Origin: Paracoccaceae bacterium
Lineage (GTDB): Bacteria; Pseudomonadota; Alphaproteobacteria; Rhodobacterales; Rhodobacteraceae
Reading direction: 5' to 3'
DNA: 64,000 nt
NCBI GenBank assembly: GCA_947476475.1
Contig: CANJQT010000006.1
Span: 1 to 64,000, forward strand
The notes under the pieces are model-generated. The model worked only from the letters and a program-made list of their open reading frames with translations, made no database searches and was not told the DNA's origin. The position numbers were made by a program, and so were the translations under genes. Below, piece after piece: positions 8,096 to 15,622 of the stretch (its first letter is position 1; every line of letters starts with the position of its first letter).

Positions 8096-8704
8096 ATGAA
8101 CGATTTTGCCGATATTGGCGCCCGTATCCGCGCTTGCCGTCTTTGTGCCGACGCCTTTGCCGCGACCCATACCGCGCACGACCCGCGTCCGGTCCTGTGG
8201 CTTTCGGACAAGGCACGGGTGCTGATCGCAGGTCAGGCCCCCGGCGCGCGGGTCCATGCTTCCGGCAAGCCGTTCGACGATGCTTCAGGCCAGCGCCTGC
8301 GCGACTGGCTGGGGCTGGACGAGGCCGCCTTCTGGAACCGTGCGCAAATCGGCTTTCTGCCGATGGCCTTCTGCTTTCCCGGTTACGACGCCAAGGGCGC
8401 GGACCTTCCGCCCCCGCCACAATGCGCGGCCACCTGGCGCGCGAACCTGTTGGCCCGCCTGCCCGGCGTGCGGCTGACCTTTCTGGTCGGCGGACATGCC
8501 CAACGCTGGCACCTGCCCCGGTCCGCCATCGCAGGCGGCGTCAGCGCCACCGTCGCCCGCTGGCGCGACTTCGGCCCTGACATATTTCCCTTGCCCCATC
8601 CGTCCTGGCGCAATAGCGGGTGGCTGAAACGCAACCCCTGGTTCGAGGCCGAGCTTCTGCCCGCCGCCCGCGTCCGGCTGCACAAGGTTCTGGCCGATGG
8701 ATGA
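8096..8704 (+). CDS. Uracil-DNA glycosylase superfamily protein with probable 4Fe-4S cluster
   Basis: The 202-residue protein carries the superfamily motif IAGQAPGARVHASGKPF (compare GEAPG in families 4/5) and a C-terminal HPSWRNSGW matching the HPS loop. Four cysteines are spaced as in iron-sulfur UDGs: C14-x2-C17, then C93 and C110. Known relatives remove uracil or other damaged bases from DNA. Here the usual acidic residue of GEAPG is Gln, so catalytic activity cannot be assumed. The stop overlaps the SseB-like gene by 8 nt, implying co-translation. The start ATG 8096 has only a weak ribosome site. Confidence 0.78.
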   Translation: MNDFADIGARIRACRLCADAFAATHTAHDPRPVLWLSDKARVLIAGQAPGARVHASGKPFDDASGQRLRDWLGLDEAAFWNRAQIGFLPMAFCFPGYDAKGADLPPPPQCAATWRANLLARLPGVRLTFLVGGHAQRWHLPRSAIAGGVSATVARWRDFGPDIFPLPHPSWRNSGWLKRNPWFEAELLPAARVRLHKVLADG

Positions 8705-9479
8705 AACCCCGCTTGACCACGCCCACCGCGCGATGGCGCATGCCCCCCATGACGATGCCAAGCGCCTCGCCTGGTATCACTGCTTTGCCGATACCGAACT
8801 GTGCCTGCTTCTGACCCACGAGCCCGAAGGCGAAACCCTGTCGCCCGCCCTCTTCGAACTGTCCGAAGGCCGCTTCGCCCTGACCTTTGATCTGGAAGAA
8901 CGCCTGGCCGACTTTGCCGATGGCACTGTGCCCTATGCCGCCCTTCCCGGTCGCGTCATCGCCGCCGCCCTCGCCGGACAAGGCATCGGCATCTGCGTCA
9001 ATCTCGAAGTTGCCGACTCCACCTTCGTCATGCCACCCGAGGCGGTGGACTGGCTGACAAAAGCGCTGGATCAACGCCCCGCCGAAGATCACGCCCGGCT
9101 CTCGGGCTGGACTACCCCCGACGATCCCGAACTCGCCCGCGCCCTCAGCGCCAAATTCGCAGGCTACCCGGTGCCGGCCGCCGCCATCTGGCTGGTCGGC
9201 CTGCGCCATGGCCCGGATCACGCCAGCACCGCCGTGGTCTTCGTCGATGTGAAGGAAGGCTTCGAAGACCCCCTCGCCAAGGCCGCGAACGAAGCCGTGC
9301 TGTTTTCCGGTCAGGATCCCGCAGGCATTGCCATCCTGTTCCTCACGGCCGAACAGGCGGACGGGATCGAAGCGGCGGGTCAATCCCTTTGGACCCCGAC
9401 GCCCGAACCGCAGCCCCAGCCCAAAGCCGCACCCCAGCCCCCCGGATCAGACCCGACCCGCCCGCCCCGGCTGCGTTAG
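8697..9479 (+). CDS. SseB family protein
   Basis: The 260-residue protein has the SseB N-terminal domain: LAWYHCFADTELCLLL, then ALFELSEGRFALTFDLEERL and PYAALPGRVIAAALAGQGIG. In this family the region is a conserved alpha/beta fold of unknown biochemical role. The tail is Pro/Gln-rich and low-complexity (about 230-260). It starts inside the last codons of the upstream glycosylase-like gene (ATGGATGA overlap), so the two are probably expressed together. A repeat element follows at 9534. The functional link to DNA repair is only contextual. Confidence 0.8.
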   Translation: MDETPLDHAHRAMAHAPHDDAKRLAWYHCFADTELCLLLTHEPEGETLSPALFELSEGRFALTFDLEERLADFADGTVPYAALPGRVIAAALAGQGIGICVNLEVADSTFVMPPEAVDWLTKALDQRPAEDHARLSGWTTPDDPELARALSAKFAGYPVPAAAIWLVGLRHGPDHASTAVVFVDVKEGFEDPLAKAANEAVLFSGQDPAGIAILFLTAEQADGIEAAGQSLWTPTPEPQPQPKAAPQPPGSDPTRPPRLR

Positions 9480-9533
9480 GGTCGTTCGACATTCAGACCC
9501 AGTCCGGCATGGCTCTCTTCCCTCAGCACCTGC

Positions 9534-9590
9534 ATTTTCTGTCACGAAATATCCTGCGGGGAGGTCCGGAGGGGTGCAAAACCCCTCTGG
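9534..9590. repeat. Dispersed two-hairpin intergenic element, copy 2
   Basis: This copy has the same layout as 3310-3361: an AT-rich hairpin ATTTTC-TGTCAC-GAAAT, then ATCCTGCGGGGAGG, then a GC hairpin CCGGAGGGGT-GCAAA-ACCCCTCTGG (9566-9590, 10-bp stem with one G.T pair). It lies between the convergent sseB-like and LOG-family genes. The stem bases differ from copy 1 but stay complementary, which indicates selection for structure. Confidence 0.65.
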
Positions 9591-9633
9591 ACGCCACCAC
9601 CGGGCGCACCGGCCGGTGACTGTCGATCCGCCC

Positions 9634-10482
9634 TCAGGGGCCAACCCGCACGATCTCGTCCTTGCGAACAAAGACAAACTGGTCAATCACCGCAATCGCC
9701 TCCTCGGCGGTTTCGACGTAGGTGAACAGTTCCATATCCTCGGCTGAAATGGTGCCCGCATCGGCCAGACCCTGCCAGTTGATGATCCCGTCCCAAAAGG
9801 CGCGACCGAACAGCAAAACCGGAATCCGGCTCATGCGCTTGGTCTGGATCAGGGTCAGCGCCTCGAACAGCTCGTCCATCGTGCCAAAGCCGCCGGGAAA
9901 GACGCACAGGGCCTTGGCCCGCATCAGCAAATGCATCTTGCGGATGGCGAAGTAGTGGAAATTGAAGCACAGGTCCGGCGTGACATATTCGTTCGGCGCC
10001 TGCTCATGGGGCAGCACGATATTCAGGCCGATCGAATGCCCCCCCGCCTCATGCGCGCCACGGTTTCCCGCCTCCATCACCCCCGGCCCGCCGCCGGTGA
10101 CGATCACATTGTCGCGGCCATAGCTTTCCAGACTGCGCGCGGTCATGATCGCGGCAAAGCGGCGCGCCTCCTCGTAATAGCGTGACAGATCGGCAAGGGT
10201 CTTGGTGCGCGCCGTGTCCTTCAGCGCCGGTTCGGGAATGCGCGCGCTTCCGAACAGAACGATGGTTGACTGGATGCCCTTTTCATCCAGCATCATTTCG
10301 GTCTTCAGAAGTTCCAACTGCAACCGCACCGGGCGCAGTTCCTCGCGCGTCATGAAATCCTTGTCGGTGAAGGCCAGACGGTAGGCCGGGTTCCGGGTCT
10401 GCGGCGTGTCAGGGATACGGGTTGCCGCCTCCACGTCCTGGCGGCTGCGGCGAAGCGGATGGCGGCGGTCGATATCGGTCAT
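9634..10482 (-). CDS. LOG family protein (TIGR00730-type nucleoside 5'-monophosphate phosphoribohydrolase)
   Basis: The 282-residue protein contains the two diagnostic motifs of the LOG family: GGGPGVMEAGNRGAHEAGG and PGGFGTMDELFE. These bind nucleotide phosphate and carry the catalytic Arg/Glu. Family members hydrolyse nucleoside monophosphates to base and ribose-5-phosphate (cytokinin activation in plants, PpnN-type nucleotide salvage in bacteria). The N-terminal 75 residues before ELLKTEMMLDEKG are longer than in minimal LOG proteins. ATG 10482 has an AGGA site; upstream in-frame starts lack one. It is divergent from the dehydratase at 10607. Confidence 0.88.
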   Translation of the reverse strand: MTDIDRRHPLRRSRQDVEAATRIPDTPQTRNPAYRLAFTDKDFMTREELRPVRLQLELLKTEMMLDEKGIQSTIVLFGSARIPEPALKDTARTKTLADLSRYYEEARRFAAIMTARSLESYGRDNVIVTGGGPGVMEAGNRGAHEAGGHSIGLNIVLPHEQAPNEYVTPDLCFNFHYFAIRKMHLLMRAKALCVFPGGFGTMDELFEALTLIQTKRMSRIPVLLFGRAFWDGIINWQGLADAGTISAEDMELFTYVETAEEAIAVIDQFVFVRKDEIVRVGP

Positions 10483-10606
10483 GGTCTGTCCTGTGCGCTT
10501 TGGGCCATGATCTGCCATTTCGATGGCCAAGCGCAATGGTGGCCACGCAAAACACCCTTGCGGCTTTGGCACCGCCTGTCACACTGATTGCGAAACGGGG
10601 GGAACG

Positions 10607-11533
10607 ATGGACTGGACGCAAGAGATCAATGCCGCGGCAGGGCGGATCAGCCCGCATATTCGGCGGACCCCGGTGATGCGGGCCACGCTGGCCGGGCATG
10701 ATCTTGCGCTGAAACTCGAACAGGCCCAGCATACCGGCAGCTTCAAGGCGCGCGGGGCCTTCAATTCGCTTCTCTCGCTTCCCGTCCCGGCAGCCGGGGT
10801 CGTGGCGGCCTCGGGTGGCAATCACGGCGCTGCGGTGGCCTTTGCCGCACACCGACTGGGCCACCGGGCCAAGGTCTTTGTTCCCGAATTCGCGGGCCCC
10901 GCCAAGATCGGGCTGATCCGCCGGTCGGGGGCCGATCTGACCGTGGTGCCCGGCGTCTATGACAATGCCCTCGCCGCCGCCCGCACCTACGAGGCTGAAA
11001 CAGGCGCAATCCAGATCCATGCCTATGACGCCCCCGCGACCGTCGCCGGACAAGGCACGCTGTTTGCGGAATGGGAAGAACAGGGCCTTGCGGCCGACAC
11101 GATCCTGATCGCTGTGGGTGGTGGCGGCCTTATCGGCGGCGCGGCGGCATGGTTTGGCACCCGCATGAAGATCGTCGGCGTCGAGCCCCACAACGCGCCC
11201 ACACTCAACCGCGCCCTGACCGAAGGGCCGGAGACCATGGTTGATGTGTCCGGCGTCGCCGCCAACGCGCTGGGTGCCAGAAAGATCGGTCGGATCGGAT
11301 ATGATCTGGCCCGTGCGGCTGACGTGACCTCGGTGCTTGTCGATGACGAAGATATCCTGTCCGCGCAGGCGCTTCTTTGGCGTGAACTTCGGCAATGGGT
11401 GGAACCGGGCGGGGCCACAGCACTTGCGGCCCTTCTTTCCGGCGCCTACCGCCCCGCACCGGGCGAAAGGGTCGCGGTCCTTCTTTGCGGTGGCAATCCC
11501 GCGCCGGATCTTCTGCCGGAAACGTCGCATTGA
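10607..11533 (+). CDS. Threonine/serine dehydratase family PLP enzyme
   Basis: The 308-residue enzyme has the PLP lysine in TGSFKARGAFN, the substrate loop ASGGNHGAAVAFAA and the phosphate-binding loop AVGGGGLIGG. It matches short-type threonine dehydratases, which deaminate L-Thr or L-Ser to the 2-oxo acid plus ammonia. It has no C-terminal ACT regulatory domain, so it is unlikely to be the isoleucine-feedback-controlled IlvA; serine racemase or hydroxyaspartate dehydratase activity is also possible. ATG 10607 follows a GGGGGGAA site. It lies 66 nt upstream of dapD with no terminator seen between. Confidence 0.85.
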   Translation: MDWTQEINAAAGRISPHIRRTPVMRATLAGHDLALKLEQAQHTGSFKARGAFNSLLSLPVPAAGVVAASGGNHGAAVAFAAHRLGHRAKVFVPEFAGPAKIGLIRRSGADLTVVPGVYDNALAAARTYEAETGAIQIHAYDAPATVAGQGTLFAEWEEQGLAADTILIAVGGGGLIGGAAAWFGTRMKIVGVEPHNAPTLNRALTEGPETMVDVSGVAANALGARKIGRIGYDLARAADVTSVLVDDEDILSAQALLWRELRQWVEPGGATALAALLSGAYRPAPGERVAVLLCGGNPAPDLLPETSH

Positions 11534-11599
11534 AATCACGGGTCGGCACCTCTATAGGCCAGTCTGCCGCCACATCTGTCTGACCTGAGGGAGTAACCC

Positions 11600-12427
11600 A
11601 TGTCCAACGCCGCCCTGGAAGCCGCCATCGAAAAAGCATGGGGTAACCGCGACGCGATCAGCCCCGCCACCAAGGGCGAGACCCGCGATGCGATCGAGGC
11701 GACGCTGACCGCGCTCGACAGCGGCACCCTGCGGGTGGCCGAACGTCAGACGGACGGCAAGTGGCATGTGAACCAATGGGCCAAGAAGGCCGTGCTTCTC
11801 TCGTTCCGCCTGACCGACATGTACGAGATTTCCGGCAGCAACGGCGGCTCGAACTGGTGGGACAAGGTGCCCTCTAAATGGCAGGGCTGGGACGCGGCCA
11901 AATGGCGCGCCGCCGGTTTCCGCGCCGTGCCGGGTTCGATCGTCCGCCGCTCGGCCTTTATCGGCAAAGGCGTGGTGCTGATGCCTTCGTTCGTCAATAT
12001 CGGCGCTTATGTCGATGAGGGCTCGATGGTTGATGGCTGGGCCACCGTCGGCTCCTGCGCGCAGATCGGCAAGAACGTCCACCTTTCCGGCGGCGTCGGC
12101 ATCGGCGGCGTGCTGGAACCGATGCAGGCTGGCCCGACAATCATCGAGGATAACTGCTTCATCGGCGCACGTTCGGAAGTCGTCGAAGGTTGCATCGTCC
12201 GTGAAGGGTCGGTCCTTGGCATGGGCGTTTTCATCGGCCAGTCGACCAAGATCGTCGACCGCGAAACCGGCGCCGTCTTCTATGGCGAAGTCCCCGCCGG
12301 ATCGGTGGTGGTGGCAGGCTCCATGCCCTCGAAGAACGGCATCAACCTTTACTGCGCGGTGATCGTGAAAAAGGTCGATGCCCAGACCCGCTCGAAAACC
12401 TCGATTAACGACCTGCTGCGGGATTGA
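11600..12427 (+). CDS. dapD: 2,3,4,5-tetrahydropyridine-2,6-dicarboxylate N-succinyltransferase
   Basis: DapD succinylates tetrahydrodipicolinate in the succinylase branch of lysine/meso-diaminopimelate synthesis. The 275-residue sequence has the N-terminal helical domain and then left-handed beta-helix hexapeptide repeats, with landmarks [51 protein letters not shown] and [23 protein letters not shown] site sits ahead of ATG 11600. The partner desuccinylase dapE is at 14365, separated by an opposite-strand unknown gene, so an original dapD-dapE neighbourhood appears interrupted. Confidence 0.97.
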   Translation: MSNAALEAAIEKAWGNRDAISPATKGETRDAIEATLTALDSGTLRVAERQTDGKWHVNQWAKKAVLLSFRLTDMYEISGSNGGSNWWDKVPSKWQGWDAAKWRAAGFRAVPGSIVRRSAFIGKGVVLMPSFVNIGAYVDEGSMVDGWATVGSCAQIGKNVHLSGGVGIGGVLEPMQAGPTIIEDNCFIGARSEVVEGCIVREGSVLGMGVFIGQSTKIVDRETGAVFYGEVPAGSVVVAGSMPSKNGINLYCAVIVKKVDAQTRSKTSINDLLRD

Positions 12428-12440
12428 CCGCAGCGGCAGA

Positions 12441-13838
12441 TCAATTGAACCAGAAGAAGTAGGCGAGCATCCCGCCGTACAGAAGGTCCATACCTGTATC
12501 CAGTGTCGATCCCGGGGCTAAGGGACCTGTTTCTAGATAGGGAAGCGCGCCCGCACCCGAGATGATCAGGATTGGGTCGAGGGTTTCCGGTTCTTCGAGC
12601 ATGCTGCGGATGTTTAGGCCCTGCGATTTGTCGAACCGCCAGTGGGCGATCAACAGCCGCCCCTCCAACACCGCTTCGGCCTGATCCAGAAAACTCATCC
12701 ATCCACTCAGGATTTCTTCCGTGACCTGCAGGTTGGAGAACAGGCTGGATTGCTCAGGCCCAGGGATCCACTCGCCGTTGTCATCGGTTTCTTGCAGTAT
12801 CGAGGCCCAATTTGCACGACTAAGGGCTATCATGGTCAGAAAATGCTGCCGCGCCGTCAAGAGGCGCTCTGGCTCCACCACAGGCCATCGGAACAGGTGG
12901 ACAAAGGCAACAAGATCGGCAATCCCGCCATACTCCAGTGCATTTCTCGTTCTCTCGCAGGCCCGATAGCGGTCCCAAATTGCTTGCTCCTCTGGGGTCA
13001 GCTCATCACTATCCAGATCCTTTTTGGGGCGGCCGCATTCCTTGGCGGCTAGGGCGCGCTTGTACTCCACGAACATTTTCTGCCGCGCATCCTCAAGGGG
13101 CGCAGATGCCAGCGGGCTTTTGGGGAAGGCTGAATGAAAGGTCAGATCGATTGCATCTCTCCAGTCATAGGCCAGCAGAAGATCAGAAATGCCGGCCAGC
13201 AAATGGCTGTATCCGCGCAGCCAAAGCACATCGCTTTCGTCAAACCGGATCAAGGGAATGGTTTTCTGGACTTCGCTGCCGGATATCGCGCTCAATATCA
13301 TGGGAATTGATTCGATGGGTTGGGCCTCCCCGTCACCATTGAAGTCCAAATAGACTTTCTTGACGTAAAGTGGCAGGGTAACCTGCCCGGCCGGGACGTG
13401 CGACAGGGTCACATCGGCTGCCTGCAGGTCCGTGTTGAATTCGGTGAGGATCCGGCGAAAGCTTTCGGCCGAAAAGGGCTGAGGCGAGGGGTTTTCCGGC
13501 ATAGGCAAGCGCAAAAAGGGCAGATCGGACATTCCGGGCAGCCAGCCCGAAAGGGCTTCGTCGCCTTGGTCATGGGTCAGACCGTGACGATAGAGACCTT
13601 GCCCAAGCCCTTCAACCGCATCCAGAAATTGCGCCGCGCCAAGGGCGAATTGCGCCTGCATATCCCCCGGGCTCTCAGCCAGTTTGATGCGGGCAAGCGC
13701 CATGGCACCGCTTATATCAGCTTTTTCCAGATGCATCTGAAAGTCCTGTTCAAAGACCTCATCGGCACGGGCCATTGACAGAGGCGCGCAGGACAGGGCT
13801 GCGCCCAACAGCAGACTAAAGGCACGGTGTCTTGTCAT
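12441..13838 (-). CDS. Exported protein of unknown function (465 aa)
   Basis: I do not recognise this family. The N-terminus is a Sec signal peptide (RAFSLLLGAALSCAPLSMARA, cleavage near residue 25). Residues 35-75 look like helical hairpins of TPR type (DISGAMALARIKLAESPGDM). A segment around 170 reads YLDFNGDGEAQPIE, resembling an EF-hand-like calcium loop. The rest is rich in Leu and Trp without membrane helices. A strong GGAGG site precedes ATG 13838. It is read against dapD and dapE and is somewhat less GC-rich than they are, suggesting insertion. Periplasmic or secreted location is inferred. Confidence 0.75.
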   Translation of the reverse strand: MTRHRAFSLLLGAALSCAPLSMARADEVFEQDFQMHLEKADISGAMALARIKLAESPGDMQAQFALGAAQFLDAVEGLGQGLYRHGLTHDQGDEALSGWLPGMSDLPFLRLPMPENPSPQPFSAESFRRILTEFNTDLQAADVTLSHVPAGQVTLPLYVKKVYLDFNGDGEAQPIESIPMILSAISGSEVQKTIPLIRFDESDVLWLRGYSHLLAGISDLLLAYDWRDAIDLTFHSAFPKSPLASAPLEDARQKMFVEYKRALAAKECGRPKKDLDSDELTPEEQAIWDRYRACERTRNALEYGGIADLVAFVHLFRWPVVEPERLLTARQHFLTMIALSRANWASILQETDDNGEWIPGPEQSSLFSNLQVTEEILSGWMSFLDQAEAVLEGRLLIAHWRFDKSQGLNIRSMLEEPETLDPILIISGAGALPYLETGPLAPGSTLDTGMDLLYGGMLAYFFWFN

Positions 13839-13969
13839 GGTGGCACCTCCGGTAATTTTTGCCAGTTTGCACAGACCCGCCGATAGCTCGCCATGATGCA
13901 GGTCAAGGGACTTGCGGTTGACAAAACCGCCGCCCCCCGCCAGTGGAGAGCAAGGAAATGGAGCATTCT

Positions 13970-14350
13970 ATGAGCGACGGCGACAATCCGGGCGACAAGC
14001 CCGCCAAGGTCAAGCGACCGCAGCAGGTATTCACGCTGGTCGTGGAGCTTGGCCGCAAGGCGGGCGACGGACTGCCGGATGGGGCTACCGGGGCCGCGTT
14101 GATAGTATATGCCAGCGGTGTCGACGAGGCCGAGGCCGTGCGCGAGACGGTGGCAGTGCTGAAAGAGGCCGACATGGCGCCGCTGGATGTCACCGGCTAC
14201 GGCACGCTCGACGAGCGGCTGGCCGAAGGCCACGAAATTGACGCCGACGAACGCGCCCTGATGGATCGGGCCCTGACCGACAACGCTGTGATCGTCGCTC
14301 AGGCCACGCCGTTTTTCGGCGACGAAGACCGCACCCGCACCTTGCACTGA
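13970..14350 (+). CDS. Small hypothetical protein upstream of dapE
   Basis: The product is 126 residues, acidic and soluble, with no recognised domain. It has a basic patch near residues 8-15 ([10 protein letters not shown]), a beta/alpha-like core ([29 protein letters not shown]) and ends in [12 protein letters not shown]. The content resembles a small ferredoxin-like alpha/beta fold, but that is a guess. ATG 13970 has GGAG at 6 nt; the earlier in-frame ATG 13958 has its purine tract too close. It ends 14 nt before dapE, so the two are probably co-transcribed. Confidence 0.7.
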   Translation: MSDGDNPGDKPAKVKRPQQVFTLVVELGRKAGDGLPDGATGAALIVYASGVDEAEAVRETVAVLKEADMAPLDVTGYGTLDERLAEGHEIDADERALMDRALTDNAVIVAQATPFFGDEDRTRTLH

Positions 14351-14364
14351 TCAAAGGCCATCCC

Positions 14365-15516
14365 ATGACCCACACGCCCGTCGATCCCGTCGCCCTGACC
14401 GCCGATCTGATCCGCTGCCCCAGCGTGACCCCGGCCGAGGCGGGCGCCCTTCAGCTTCTTGAAAAGCTGCTGTCCGGTGCTGGCTTCGACTGCCGCCGGG
14501 TGGATCGCAACGGCATCCCCAACCTTTTCGCCCGCTGGGGCCGTCAAGGGGCCAACCGCACCTTCGGCTTCAACGGCCATACCGATGTGGTGCCGGTCGG
14601 TGACGCCGCCGCTTGGACCCGTGACCCGTTCTGCGGCGAAATCCACGACGGCTGGCTTTGGGGCCGCGGCGCAACCGACATGAAATCGGGCGTCGCCGCC
14701 TTTGCCGCCGCAGCGATTGATTTCGTGCGCACCACCCCGCCCGATGGCGCCATCATCCTGACCATCACCGGCGACGAAGAAGGCGTGGGCCATGACGGCA
14801 CGCTGGCACTTCTTGACGACATGAAGGCACGGGGCGAAGCGATGTCTGTCTGCCTTGTTGGCGAACCGACCTGCCCGGAACATCTGGGCGACATGATGAA
14901 GATTGGCCGCCGTGGATCCCTGACCTGCCATTTCGAAGCGCAAGGCGTGCAGGGCCATTCCGCCTATCCGCACCGCGCGAAAAACCCGCTGACCGCCATG
15001 GTGCGGCTGATGGACCGGCTGGCCAGCCACACGCTGGACGAGGGCACCGATCATTTCGACCAATCCACGCTGGCCATTACCACCATAGACACCGGCAACC
15101 CCGCCACCAACGTCATCCCCGCCCGCGCCCGCGCCACGGTGAACATCCGCTTCAACGATGCCCACACCAGCGCCAGCCTGTCGGACTGGCTGCGGGCCGA
15201 GGCTGGACGGGTCGAGAATGAGACCGGCGTCACCTTCACCCTGCGGCTTGACGTAACCGGCGAAAGTTTTGTCACCGCACCGGGCGAATTCGTTTATATG
15301 GTCACCCGCGCGGTCACTGCGGAAACCGGGCGCGACCCGGTCCTGTCCACCTCGGGCGGCACCTCGGACGCACGATTTGTAAAAGACCATTGCCCGGTGG
15401 TCGAATTCGGCCTTGTCGGAAAGACAATGCATCAGGTCGATGAACGGGTCGAAGTGGCACAGATCGTCAAGCTGAAGTCGATCTACGCCCGTATCCTTGC
15501 CGACTATTTCGCCTGA
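14365..15516 (+). CDS. dapE: Succinyl-diaminopimelate desuccinylase
   Basis: DapE hydrolyses N-succinyl-LL-diaminopimelate to LL-diaminopimelate and succinate with two zinc ions. The 383-residue M20-family protein shows the metal ligands [12 protein letters not shown], the bridging Asp in [10 protein letters not shown], the catalytic Glu pair [12 protein letters not shown], and the dimerisation-lid His in QGHSAYPH. The C-terminal SGGTSDARF and [10 protein letters not shown] complete the site. It follows the small gene at 13970. A GC hairpin at about 15533-15553 (GCGAGGGCTCTGCCCTCGC) precedes rnr. Confidence 0.97.
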   Translation: MTHTPVDPVALTADLIRCPSVTPAEAGALQLLEKLLSGAGFDCRRVDRNGIPNLFARWGRQGANRTFGFNGHTDVVPVGDAAAWTRDPFCGEIHDGWLWGRGATDMKSGVAAFAAAAIDFVRTTPPDGAIILTITGDEEGVGHDGTLALLDDMKARGEAMSVCLVGEPTCPEHLGDMMKIGRRGSLTCHFEAQGVQGHSAYPHRAKNPLTAMVRLMDRLASHTLDEGTDHFDQSTLAITTIDTGNPATNVIPARARATVNIRFNDAHTSASLSDWLRAEAGRVENETGVTFTLRLDVTGESFVTAPGEFVYMVTRAVTAETGRDPVLSTSGGTSDARFVKDHCPVVEFGLVGKTMHQVDERVEVAQIVKLKSIYARILADYFA

Positions 15517-15622
15517 ACCGTCGCCACTTGGTGCGAGGGCTCTGCCCTCGCAGCCTTAGCAGTTTGCCCGGCAGGACGCTTTCCACATGACGACGCCGCC
15601 GCCGCCATGCTAGGGGGAAGCC

